A stretch of 64,000 bases of DNA from Bittarella massiliensis (ex Durand et al. 2017) (GTDB lineage: Bacteria; Bacillota; Clostridia; Oscillospirales; Ruminococcaceae). Location: assembly GCF_001486165.1 (NCBI RefSeq), contig NZ_LN908977.1, positions 193,268 to 257,267 on the forward strand, given 5' to 3'. The position numbers and the translations under genes were made by a program. This document shows, piece after piece, positions 7,991 through 14,996 of the stretch. Below the pieces are notes generated by a model. It saw nothing but the letters and a program-made list of their open reading frames with translations. It made no database searches and was not told where the DNA came from. Each line of letters starts with the position of its first letter. Positions within the stretch are counted from its first letter, which is position 1.

Positions 7991-9894
7991 TCCCTACCCT
8001 ATATGCGCCGGAGGAGACTGCGTTCGAGAGCGACGGCCTGGGGCTGCTGCCGGACTGCCTATCCTGCGAGGTGACGGAGGAGCGCAACGGCGTGCTCGAG
8101 GCCTCTCTCCAATACCCAACCACCGGCAGGCACTACGCCGACATCGAAAACGGCAGCGTTGTCAAGCTACTGCCAAACGACACCAGTGACCCCCAGCTGT
8201 TCCGGGTCTACAAGATTTCGGCCCCCATCAACCAGGTGGTGACCCTCTCCCTTGAGCACATCAGCTATGAGCTCAAGGAGGTGCCAGTCATCAATTTCAA
8301 GGTCTCCGGCAACGCGGCGACCGCCCTAAACACCCTGCTGGGGTCGGCGGTCATCCCTCACCGCTTCACCGCCTGGTCGGACATTACTTCCAGCAACTCC
8401 ACCGAGATCAAGGAGCCTTGCAGCGTCCGGGCCTGCTTGGGCGGGAAAGAGGGCTCCATCCTGGACGTTTGGGGTGGGGAATACGAGTGGGACAATTTCG
8501 AGGTCAAGCTCCATGCCCACCGGGGGCAGCAGACCGAAGTGGTGCTGGAGTATGGCAAAAACATCACCGACTTAGTGCAGGAGAAAAACATCGGGGAGAT
8601 GGTGACTGCCATCCTGCCATATGCCAAGCAGACCGTGGACGGGGCAGAGGTCTACACCATCCTGCCGGAGCGGTACATAGAGGCACCCACGGCGGATAAG
8701 TTCCCCCGCCTGCGGGTGGGCGTCCGGGATTTCACCAGCGACTTTTCGGAGGGCGAAGAAATCACGGTGGCCGCCCTGCGACAGAAGACCCAGGCATATA
8801 TCAAGTCTGCCAATGTCGGGGTGCCGTCGGTCAACATCAAGGTGGCGTTTGAGCCGCTCTGGCAGACCGAGGGCAACGAGGCCCTTCGCCCCCTGCAAAA
8901 GGTGGGGCTGGGGGACACCCTGACCGTGCGCTTCCCGGCCCTGGGGGTAGACGCCACCGCCAAGGTCATCAAGACCATCTACGACCCGTTGGCGGAGAAA
9001 TACACCAGCATCGAGCTGGGGGACGCCAAAAGCGACCTTGCCGACACCATCGGCGGGATGCAGAACAGCGTCCACGAGATTGAAAAGACCGTCAGCGGCG
9101 TGGACAGCCTGATCGAGGCCGAGGTCAACCGTGCCACCGACATCCTGACCGGCACCGACGGAGGCCACGTGGTCATCAAGCGGGACGACGCCGGAAAGCC
9201 GCAGGAAATCCTCATCATGGACACCGAGGAAATGGAGACCGCGCGGAAGGTGTGGAGGTGGAACATGGGGGGCTTCGGGTACTCCTCAAATGGCATCAAC
9301 GGCCCCTATGACACCGCCATCACCATGGACGGCCACATTGTCGGCAAGTTTATTACCGCTTACACCATCATCGGCTCTCAAATCATCGCCGGGCGCATCC
9401 AGTCCAAGGATGGCACTATCTATTTTGACCTGGATAGCGGGGACGCGGCGGTGAAAAAGCTCATAGGCGCAGGCGGCTACCAAGTCGATGTTGGGGGGTT
9501 CAACGGGTCTGATGGATCCCAACTCTACGGGATTCGTCTCAACAATGCAGAAGGGGTCCCACTCATTAAAATGGGGGGATACTCGGTGGCAGCAGAACAT
9601 GCCTTTCTCTCCGCTCCTAGGTCATTTGGGATTGATTTTGGAGGCGAGACAGAAAAATACAGTGCGCACCTATATTCGTCGTACGGATGGGCTCTTGGAG
9701 ACCCCACAGAAGAACATTCTTGCGCTATCCACATGCGCATAGATGATTCTCCGGCCTCCTTTGAACTACGCAGAAATCGAATTTTGATTAGCTCGTCACC
9801 AGTCGGTGGCGGAAGGGCGTCAGGAATTGAGATTGACGAAACGGGTGTAAACATTTATGGGCCTAAAGTCACTGTCAATGGCAGAGAAATATAG
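7987..9894 (+). CDS. Tail-associated protein (Tal/prophage tail endopeptidase-like)
   Basis: This 635-aa protein starts at ATG 7987, coupled to Dit by an ATGA overlap with GAGGTGG eight bases upstream. A GTG at 7975 is less likely because it lacks a site. The first ~350 residues match gp27-like/Prophage_tail domains (early LPDCLSCEVTEERNGVLEASLQYP; SILDVWGGEYEWDNFEVKLH; VGLGDTLTVRFPALG). Beyond ~400 lies a beta-rich tail that may contact the receptor (WRWNMGGFGYSS is a recurrent phage fibre motif). No M23 or NlpC catalytic motif is visible in it. Confidence 0.8.
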   Translation: MIPTLYAPEETAFESDGLGLLPDCLSCEVTEERNGVLEASLQYPTTGRHYADIENGSVVKLLPNDTSDPQLFRVYKISAPINQVVTLSLEHISYELKEVPVINFKVSGNAATALNTLLGSAVIPHRFTAWSDITSSNSTEIKEPCSVRACLGGKEGSILDVWGGEYEWDNFEVKLHAHRGQQTEVVLEYGKNITDLVQEKNIGEMVTAILPYAKQTVDGAEVYTILPERYIEAPTADKFPRLRVGVRDFTSDFSEGEEITVAALRQKTQAYIKSANVGVPSVNIKVAFEPLWQTEGNEALRPLQKVGLGDTLTVRFPALGVDATAKVIKTIYDPLAEKYTSIELGDAKSDLADTIGGMQNSVHEIEKTVSGVDSLIEAEVNRATDILTGTDGGHVVIKRDDAGKPQEILIMDTEEMETARKVWRWNMGGFGYSSNGINGPYDTAITMDGHIVGKFITAYTIIGSQIIAGRIQSKDGTIYFDLDSGDAAVKKLIGAGGYQVDVGGFNGSDGSQLYGIRLNNAEGVPLIKMGGYSVAAEHAFLSAPRSFGIDFGGETEKYSAHLYSSYGWALGDPTEEHSCAIHMRIDDSPASFELRRNRILISSSPVGGGRASGIEIDETGVNIYGPKVTVNGREI

Positions 9895-9906
9895 GGAGGT
9901 GAATCC

Positions 9907-10992
9907 TTGCAAATTACAAATAAAATCACGCTGAACCTCTCCGGTGAAGAGGTTTTTGCGCCGATCGTGGCGCACCAGGGAGACCTAGACAGCCGGGTGG
10001 TAGAGTGCGCCCTGCAAAAGGACGGGGTGCCTTACACCATCGAGGAGGGGACCACCGCCCGGGCGACCTACAAGAGCGCTGCCGGAGTGAGTGACATCCA
10101 CGACGCGGAGATTACGGGGAACGCGGTCATTGTGCCGCTCATCCCCTCTCTCTTGGCGTCGCCCGGTGACGCCCGCTGTGACGTGCTCCTGTCCAAAGGG
10201 GGTGCGGTGGTGGGCACAGGGCGTTTTACGGTGCTGGTCTCGCCTGCGGCAGCCATTGGGCAAGACCTTGAAAAGTCGCCGGAATACCAGTCTTTCGTCG
10301 CCGCCCTGGCTGATAAAGACCAGTGGAAAGAGGAAACGGCGGAGGCCATCTCCAAGGCTACTGCGGCCACCGAAGGGGCCAACACCGCCGCACAAGCTGC
10401 GAATGATGCTGCGGCAAGCGCAGACGCGGCGAAGCAGGCTGCTCTTGACGCGGCGGGAACCGCGGCCACAGCCGCAGAGACCGCCAACACAGCCGCAAAC
10501 GGGGCCAACACCGCCAAGACCCAAGCGGAGGGGGCGGCGCAAAGCGCGCAGACTGCCGCCACTAGGGCCAATGAAGCTGCGGAAGGGATCGAGAGCACAG
10601 GCATAATCGCCCACATGCAGAGTACTAGCAACCCCCACCAAGTGACGGCGGAGCAGGTGGGGGCTATGGCGGCGGATGCGATCCAGAGCGGCAGCAACGC
10701 CAATGGGTCGTGGACTAAGTGGCCGGACGGGACGATGATCTGCCGGGGTGTTGGGGTCTACGCCGTGCAGACATCCGAGATCACAGTGGGACTGCCGCAG
10801 GCATTTGCGGCGGCTGATTATACCCCGGTAATATCGTTTCACTGGACTGTCACAGCGGGAGCAATTGGGGCAATTGTAGGCATTACGACAAGCGGATTCC
10901 GGGCGCGGGTAGCTGATGCCATAAACGGCAAAACCTACGAAAACGGTACACAGTTGACAACGTCCTATATATGCATTGGCCGCTGGAAATAA
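9907..10992 (+). CDS. BppU-like baseplate upper protein / receptor-binding fibre
   Basis: This 361-aa protein starts at TTG 9907 after GGGAGGTG. Residues ~1-115 are a BppU N-terminal type domain (ITLNLSGEEVFAPIVAHQGDLDSRVV…, DARCDVLLSKGG). Residues ~130-225 are an Ala-rich trimeric coiled-coil shaft with repeated (A)AxxANxAAxxA. The remainder (NPHQVTAEQVGA, then a compact beta domain ending TSYICIGRWK) is a fibre tip with the NPHQVT motif common in tail fibres. It probably decides host range. Confidence 0.75.
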   Translation: MQITNKITLNLSGEEVFAPIVAHQGDLDSRVVECALQKDGVPYTIEEGTTARATYKSAAGVSDIHDAEITGNAVIVPLIPSLLASPGDARCDVLLSKGGAVVGTGRFTVLVSPAAAIGQDLEKSPEYQSFVAALADKDQWKEETAEAISKATAATEGANTAAQAANDAAASADAAKQAALDAAGTAATAAETANTAANGANTAKTQAEGAAQSAQTAATRANEAAEGIESTGIIAHMQSTSNPHQVTAEQVGAMAADAIQSGSNANGSWTKWPDGTMICRGVGVYAVQTSEITVGLPQAFAAADYTPVISFHWTVTAGAIGAIVGITTSGFRARVADAINGKTYENGTQLTTSYICIGRWK

Positions 10993-11006
10993 GGAGGGCA
11001 ACAGCA

Positions 11007-11291
11007 ATGGCATTAGCTAAGCAGATTACATACGACAACGGCACGACCGCCAGTTACCACCGCATCGACGGGGCGCTAGCGCACTACCACCCCGACAATG
11101 GGGCCACAGTGACCGCCACCCTGTACAGCTACCTCACCGAGGACACCCGGGTGGCCAACGCAGGGGCCCCGGTCTCGGCTACGAATATTACTGCCGAGCT
11201 GACCGAGACCCAGGTCAACGGCAACCTGCGCAAGACCATGTACGCCAAAATTAAGGCCCTGCCCGAGTGGGCGGACGCCGAGGACTGTTAG
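11007..11291 (+). CDS. Small phage protein downstream of the fibre (unknown function)
   Basis: This 94-aa protein starts at ATG 11007 behind AAGGAGGG. It has a Thr/Ala-rich centre and a C-terminal helix (NLRKTMYAKIKALPEWADAEDC). Similar short proteins sit between fibre and lysis genes in clostridial prophages. It may be a fibre chaperone or minor baseplate part, but nothing in the sequence proves this. Confidence 0.55.
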   Translation: MALAKQITYDNGTTASYHRIDGALAHYHPDNGATVTATLYSYLTEDTRVANAGAPVSATNITAELTETQVNGNLRKTMYAKIKALPEWADAEDC

Positions 11292-11304
11292 GAAGAGGTA
11301 AGTA

Positions 11305-11592
11305 GTGGAAATTGTGGAGACCCTCGCTGCCCTGGAACAGCGGACCAAATCCAACACCCGAAGAATTGATAAGCTGGAACAGAACCAGGAGGCCATCCAG
11401 CAGTTGGCCCTGTCGGTGCGGGAGCTCGCCACCCAGATGCAGGGCATGAGGGAGGAGCAGGCTGACACCAGCAAGCGCCTTGCCGAATTGGAACGCAAGC
11501 CCGCGTCCATGTGGGACAAGCTGGTGGCGGCCCTCATTGGGGCCATTGCCGCCGGCCTTGCCGGCGCTGCCCTCTCGCTCATTGTCAGATAA
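11305..11592 (+). CDS. XhlA-like haemolysin/holin-associated protein
   Basis: This 95-aa protein starts at GTG 11305 after GGAAGAGG. A long N-terminal coiled coil (LEQRTKSNTRRIDKLEQNQEAI…) is followed by one C-terminal transmembrane helix (LVAALIGAIAAGLAGAALSLIV). This is the XhlA architecture; XhlA acts at the membrane with a holin and endolysin during lysis. Adjacent holin and lysin genes support the call. Confidence 0.75.
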   Translation: MEIVETLAALEQRTKSNTRRIDKLEQNQEAIQQLALSVRELATQMQGMREEQADTSKRLAELERKPASMWDKLVAALIGAIAAGLAGAALSLIVR

Positions 11593-11650
11593 GCGCCCAC
11601 CCAGGGCGCTTTTGTTTTGCCCCCACGCGGGGTGGGAAGGAAGGAACAAA

Positions 11651-11947
11651 ATGGAACAGATTATCAACTACATCAAGCCCGAGCTCATCCCGGTGGCGGT
11701 GGTGTGCTACATCATTGGGGCGGCCCTCAAGCGCACCGAACTGCTCAAGGACAAGTATATCCCAGTCGTGCTGGGGGCGTTTTCGGTCGCTGTCTGCGCT
11801 ATCTACGTCTGCGCGACCTCTGACCTGTCCACCGCCCAAAACGTCCTGATGGCGGTATTTGTGGCTGTGGTGCAGGGTCTGCTCCTCGCGGGCGGGAGCG
11901 TGTACGTCAACCAGATCATCAAGCAGACCAAAAAGGAGGAAAAATAA
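11651..11947 (+). CDS. Phage holin (Hol44-like)
   Basis: This 98-aa membrane protein has three predicted hydrophobic helices (LIPVAVVCYIIGAAL, YIPVVLGAFSVAVCAIYVC, LMAVFVAVVQGLLLAGGSVYV) and a charged C-terminal tail ending KKEEK, with the late VNQIIKQ motif of Hol44-type holins. ATG 11651 was chosen because GGAAGGAAC precedes it. It would form the membrane lesion that triggers lysis. The stop overlaps the endolysin ATG by one base. Confidence 0.75.
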   Translation: MEQIINYIKPELIPVAVVCYIIGAALKRTELLKDKYIPVVLGAFSVAVCAIYVCATSDLSTAQNVLMAVFVAVVQGLLLAGGSVYVNQIIKQTKKEEK

Positions 11948-12531
11948 TGGCACAGAAACTCATCCAGCCCATCAACAACGCCCGACTCACCGCGTCCTAT
12001 AAGTGGGGGAGCGCCTACAAGCGGGATTTCGGCGGCGTCCACTACGGGCAGGACATGACCGGCGGCCCCATCGTCTACGCCCAGGGTAACGGCGTGGTGG
12101 CCTTTGCCGGCTGGGACGATGTCTGCGGTTACGTGGTGGGGATCGTCTATGATGACTGCGTCAACCACTTTGACGGCGGGCACCGCCCCCTAGTGGGGCG
12201 CTACTACCACATGGCGGACGTGCGGGTGAAGAAGGGCCAGCGGGTCACCAAGGATACCCGCATCGGCACCGTGGGGAACACCGGCAAGTACACCACAGGA
12301 GCCCACCTCCACGTTGAGATGGACACCGACACCAAGTACCCCAATTACACCCCCACCCTGGCGGGCAACTCCAATCTGCTCAAGAAGGGCCTGCGGGGAG
12401 CCAAGGACACCACGGTGGACCCCATGCGCTGGACGCACACCAAGGCCAGCGCCCCGGACAATCAGACCATCGTCGCCGGGTATGGCAGCGACTGGGTCGA
12501 CCCTAGAGATGCCAAGTTGCCCAAAATCTAA
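11947..12531 (+). CDS. Endolysin, M23-family peptidase
   Basis: This 194-aa protein carries LytM/M23 zinc ligands: HYGQD near residue 35 and HLHVE near residue 120 (GAHLHVEM), with the family Gly-rich KGQRVTKDTRIGTVGNTG before the second motif. It cleaves peptide cross-links of peptidoglycan at the end of infection. No signal peptide is present, consistent with holin-dependent release. The C-terminal ~45 residues show no recognisable wall-binding repeat. Confidence 0.85.
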   Translation: MAQKLIQPINNARLTASYKWGSAYKRDFGGVHYGQDMTGGPIVYAQGNGVVAFAGWDDVCGYVVGIVYDDCVNHFDGGHRPLVGRYYHMADVRVKKGQRVTKDTRIGTVGNTGKYTTGAHLHVEMDTDTKYPNYTPTLAGNSNLLKKGLRGAKDTTVDPMRWTHTKASAPDNQTIVAGYGSDWVDPRDAKLPKI

Positions 12532-12545
12532 GAGTACATAGAGAG

Positions 12546-12584
12546 CGCCCCGACTTGCTTTTCAGCAGGCCGGGGCGTTTTTTT
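12546..12584 (+). terminator. Terminator of the phage late operon
   Basis: A CGCCCCG/CGGGGCG stem with an 18-nt loop is followed by seven T residues. It separates late lysis genes from the downstream counter-defence-like segment. Confidence 0.85.
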
Positions 12585-12586
12585 GT

Positions 12587-12615
12587 TTGACAAAACAGAA
12601 ACGCGGGCCTATAAT
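12587..12615 (+). promoter_or_regulatory. Perfect consensus promoter for a small RNA
   Basis: TTGACA (12587-12592), a 17-bp spacer and TATAAT (12610-12615) match the sigma-70/sigma-A consensus at all twelve positions. Transcription should begin near 12622, three bases before the CRISPR-repeat-like element. No open reading frame follows. Confidence 0.85.
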
Positions 12616-12621
12616 ATATAC

Positions 12622-12740
12622 AAAGTCGAGGGCAGCTATGCCGCCCCGTGGATTGAAATAGTTTATAGCGCATTACTAGGTCTCTTATTGGAGAATTAGG
12701 AAAGTCCCCCGGTAGCCGTTTGGTTGCTGGGGGACTTTTC
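12622..12740 (+). ncRNA. Predicted phage small RNA with a solitary CRISPR repeat (Racr candidate)
   Basis: This is a ~119-nt transcription unit bounded by a perfect promoter and a hairpin (arms 12701-12717 and 12722-12738, GTTT loop, short T tract). It consists of a type I-C-like repeat at the very 5' end, a 41-nt non-repeat stretch and the hairpin. It encodes no protein. A lone CRISPR repeat under its own promoter in a prophage is the definition of a solitary repeat unit used for RNA anti-CRISPRs, which occupy Cas proteins with a decoy. The inference rests on repeat similarity recognised by eye. The terminator is weak (only TTTT), so the 3' end is uncertain. Confidence 0.65.
12625..12659 (+). 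repeat. Solitary type I-C-like CRISPR repeat unit
   Basis: The element starts GTCG and ends CGTGGATTGAAAT, the two conserved ends of Cas5d-processed I-C repeats (for example those of Bacillus halodurans). Between them is a stem formed by C27-G28, a bulged A, GGGC (12630-12633) with GCCC (12643-12646) and CG (12647-12648), closing directly before TGGATTGAAAT as in true I-C repeats. At 35 nt it is about three longer than the usual 32, with the extra bases in the loop. No second copy occurs at spacer distance, so it is not an array. Confidence 0.7.
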
Positions 12741-12765
12741 TGCGCCTAAAAATAATTATCTATTT

Positions 12766-12809
12766 TATCAGATATTATAGTTGACAACATCTGATATATA
12801 TGATAATAT
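12766..12809 (+). promoter_or_regulatory. Promoter with inverted-repeat operator for the acr-aca-like operon
   Basis: The -35 box TTGACA (12781-12786), a 17-bp spacer and a TAATAT -10 box (12804-12809) precede the gene at 12838. Perfect 8-bp arms TATCAGAT (12766-12773) and ATCTGATA (12789-12796) flank and overlap the -35 box, so a dimeric HTH repressor would block polymerase. The likely binder is the HTH protein encoded third in the same operon. Confidence 0.75.
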
Positions 12810-12837
12810 ATAGGTACAAAAGAAAGGAGAGAGCACT

Positions 12838-13368
12838 ATGAAGTACATCGTCAAAAGAGCTTGCGGCCACGAGGAAGAGGTACAAATCTATGGCAGCACC
12901 GCCGATCGCGAGCGCAAGCTGAAATGGTACGAAGAGACCGAGTGCAAAGAGTGCTGGAAACTCTCCCAGGTTAGTGACTGCGAAGAAGTCAGAATGAGCT
13001 ACCGCGACTATAAGACGCAGTATGCTGACTGCAAAACAAAAACCGGCAGCTATGACGCTGCAGAGAAAACCATCGTCGTGTATGTGCCCCGCGAGGAGCC
13101 GGTAGCGGAACTGTCGGAGGCAGAGGAAGAAGAGCCTATCACCGAAGAAGAGGCCATCAATATCATGGTGGCCTGCGGGATGCCGGAAGAAATAGCCAAG
13201 TGGTGGCTCTCGATGGACAGAGAAACCATGCAGCGAAATTTTGAACACAAACAGCATCTGCTCAAAAAATACATGAAAACAGAGCGTGGGAAACGTCTCG
13301 CAGATGCCATCGCCGGATTTAAGACCTTGGAAGAATGCCTGGAAATCGCCGTGAGCGTCAAACGATAA
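12838..13368 (+). CDS. Unknown protein with N-terminal zinc-knuckle-like domain
   Basis: This 176-aa protein has an AAAGGAGAG site seven bases before the ATG. The first ~45 residues (YIVKRACGHEEEVQIYGSTA… ECKECWK) resemble a small domain frequent on Firmicute mobile elements, with CGH and CKEC possibly binding zinc. A central very acidic linker (ELSEAEEEEPITEEEA) leads to a C-terminal helical part. The strongly acidic stretch and its location, first in an operator-controlled operon between phage lysis genes and the attachment site, fit a DNA-mimic or counter-defence candidate. No known anti-CRISPR was recognised. Confidence 0.6.
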   Translation: MKYIVKRACGHEEEVQIYGSTADRERKLKWYEETECKECWKLSQVSDCEEVRMSYRDYKTQYADCKTKTGSYDAAEKTIVVYVPREEPVAELSEAEEEEPITEEEAINIMVACGMPEEIAKWWLSMDRETMQRNFEHKQHLLKKYMKTERGKRLADAIAGFKTLEECLEIAVSVKR

Positions 13369-13381
13369 GGAGGAAATAAAA

Positions 13382-13645
13382 ATGAAATTGTACCGAGTGA
13401 GAGAGGCCGACGCCATCAGACAGGGGCTTGACCCTGCCTATCTTCTCTACGACCCGCAGCACATATCCGCCATGTGGGTGGATGAACTGGATATCACCCT
13501 GCCGGAGGGGTACACCGTAGAAGCCGCCGAGAGCGGCGAGCCGATCATCTGCGACCCGCAGGGAGAAGGCTGCCTCCTCGTGCATCGCGGCGGCCCGGCG
13601 GTGTACAATGTCAATTCTGGCTGTGAAAAATTGGAGGTGGCATAA
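13382..13645 (+). CDS. Small unknown protein, middle gene of the acr-aca-like operon
   Basis: This 87-aa acidic protein has a GGAGG site before ATG 13382. Its N-terminal MKLYRVREADAIRQGLDPAYLLYDPQHISAMWVDEL half is Asp/Glu-rich and ends with a beta-like segment (GCLLVHRGGPAVYNV). It overlaps the next gene by one base (TAATG), so the two are coupled. Function unknown; its size, charge and neighbourhood are those of typical anti-CRISPR proteins. Confidence 0.6.
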   Translation: MKLYRVREADAIRQGLDPAYLLYDPQHISAMWVDELDITLPEGYTVEAAESGEPIICDPQGEGCLLVHRGGPAVYNVNSGCEKLEVA

Positions 13646-14202
13646 TGGACAGGGATGCAGTCTACGCCCTGGGATATGCCTATGGCCTGCTTGAAGGGCA
13701 AGCGGAAAAAGAGGGGTACCGGCCGGACGTCCATACCGGGAAACGGAAGAATGCTTGCCTCCGCCCCATGATGGGGTACACGCAACTGTACTCCGACCTG
13801 ATTTTTGGGCAGCACAAATTTAGAGACAAAATCAAGCGCAAATGGATAGACAACCAGATGGCCGAGCTGCTGCAATATGTGGAGGTGGAGGAGCTTGACA
13901 ACAACGTCATCTCCTTAGACCTGCAAGGAGTGTGGCTGACCGCCTACTACCACGGGCGGGGCGGGAAAAAGGCCCGGCTGGGGAAGGAGAGCGAGGAGGC
14001 CGAGAAGGCCGAGGCGCCGAAGAAAAAGGGGATCAGCGCCTGCCGGAAGGCGGCGGGCATGACCCAGAAAGAGCTTGCGGACAAGATGGGGACGGGGCAG
14101 AGCGCGGTATCCGCGTGGGAAAACGGTGGGAACGTCACCATCGAAAACCTGAAAAAGCTGGCCGAAGTGCTGGGCTGCACAATAGATGACTTAGTGGTCT
14201 GA
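13645..14202 (+). CDS. Protein with C-terminal XRE helix-turn-helix (Aca-like regulator)
   Basis: This 185-aa protein has residues ~1-110 as an unrecognised domain (ALGYAYGLLEGQAEKEGYRPDVHTGKRKNA…), a Lys/Glu linker, and residues ~128-185 as a clear HTH_3 domain (MTQKELADKMGTGQSAVSAWENGG…LKKLAEVLGCTIDDLVV). Placement as last gene of a small operon with an inverted repeat over the promoter is the usual arrangement of anti-CRISPR-associated (Aca) autorepressors. The extra N-terminal domain is unusual for Aca proteins and could itself be an effector. Confidence 0.7.
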   Translation: MDRDAVYALGYAYGLLEGQAEKEGYRPDVHTGKRKNACLRPMMGYTQLYSDLIFGQHKFRDKIKRKWIDNQMAELLQYVEVEELDNNVISLDLQGVWLTAYYHGRGGKKARLGKESEEAEKAEAPKKKGISACRKAAGMTQKELADKMGTGQSAVSAWENGGNVTIENLKKLAEVLGCTIDDLVV

Positions 14203-14205
14203 CCA

Positions 14206-14625
14206 ATGCGAGAGAAAAACAAAAAGGTCTGTGTTGTCTGTGGGCGGGAGTTTTTCGCTCCCCCGAGCAGCGGGTCAGTATGTTGCGGCCCGGTGTGCTC
14301 AAAGACCCACCGCAGGGAGCTGGCGGGTCGAGAGATTGCACGGGCTAGCATCCAAAAGGCAAAAACGATTGGGATGCAGGACCCACGGCTCCAGCGCGGT
14401 GAACAGCATATAAACGCTAAAAAGCGGGTCATCAAATCCCCGGACGGCGAGACTTATCACTGCCACAACCTGTTACACTGGTGCAGAGAGCACGAAGACA
14501 TATTGCCGGGAACTGCGCGGCAGGCATGGGACGGGTTGTCAAAAATCAAATACTCGATGCAGGGGAAAAGAAGACATCCTTGTTACACGTGGCGCGGTTG
14601 GACGTTGATTGATTGGGGGGATTAG
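14206..14625 (+). CDS. Zinc-finger protein with NUMOD-like DNA-binding motif
   Basis: This 139-aa basic protein starts three bases after the previous stop. The N-terminus has CVVCG and CCGPVCSKTHRREL, a treble-clef-like zinc finger. The C-terminal half (KSPDGETYHCHNLLHWCREH…WDGLSKIKYSMQGKRRHPCYTWRGWTLIDW) is the DNA-binding repeat found attached to phage HNH homing endonucleases. No HNH catalytic motif is present, so it may be a stand-alone DNA-binding protein or a reduced homing endonuclease. Confidence 0.55.
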   Translation: MREKNKKVCVVCGREFFAPPSSGSVCCGPVCSKTHRRELAGREIARASIQKAKTIGMQDPRLQRGEQHINAKKRVIKSPDGETYHCHNLLHWCREHEDILPGTARQAWDGLSKIKYSMQGKRRHPCYTWRGWTLIDWGD

Positions 14626-14854
14626 CTAGACAGCCGGGTGAACCTTCCCCGGGCAGGGTCTTGAACCTGCCCTATATGGCAGAAATTTTGGAGGCGGTAG
14701 AGGCAGGAAAACGTCCGAATTTGTAACCCACTTTATAACCCGCTTTGGCTCCAAAGGTGGTGTTTTGATTCCATCGTTTGCGCTACGTGAAACAAATAAT
14801 TCGCATATTTGTGCCATTTATCATAATACTTGGAATTTACATTGGACATATAGA
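14626..14854. other. Gene-free distal end of the prophage
   Basis: This AT-rich, non-coding tail of the prophage contains TTTGTAACCCACTTTATAACCC-like sequence near 14,720-14,745 and no convincing gene or promoter. It ends in the tRNA-derived attachment sequence. Confidence 0.5.
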
Positions 14855-14881
14855 CTGGTTCGAGTCCGGCCACCGGCACCA
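14855..14881 (+). other. Prophage attachment site: 3' end of a tRNA-Leu-like gene
   Basis: CTGG-TTCGAGT-CCGG forms a T arm (14855-14869), followed by CACCGGC, discriminator A and CCA (14871-14881). The matching 5' acceptor strand would be GCCGGTG, typical of Firmicute tRNA-Leu. The upstream 85 bases contain no D or anticodon arm, so this is only the 3' fragment that a tyrosine integrase duplicates on insertion. The intact tRNA and integrase should lie at the other prophage end, left of the window. Confidence 0.7.
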
Positions 14882-14954
14882 AACAGGGCTTGGACGAACA
14901 CCTACTTTTTTGTAGGCGGTTTTGTCGTGAAATGTTCGCTCTGATACCAAACAG

Positions 14955-14996
14955 AAACCCGCCATCTTAGATTAAGTTCTAAGGTGGCGGGTTTTG
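14955..14996. terminator. Bidirectional terminator
   Basis: 17-bp arms (14955-14971 and 14978-14994, one G-T pair) are flanked by T-rich sequence on both strands. It ends the minus-strand gene at 14997 and any transcript leaving the prophage. Confidence 0.85.

Noticed and set aside
12625..12740. True CRISPR array beside the prophage lysis genes
   Set aside because: Only one repeat-like unit; the sequence at the next repeat position is a hairpin with no match beyond AAAGTC.
14770..14881. Complete tRNA-Leu gene
   Set aside because: Only the T arm and acceptor 3' strand are present; no 5' acceptor strand, D arm or anticodon arm upstream.
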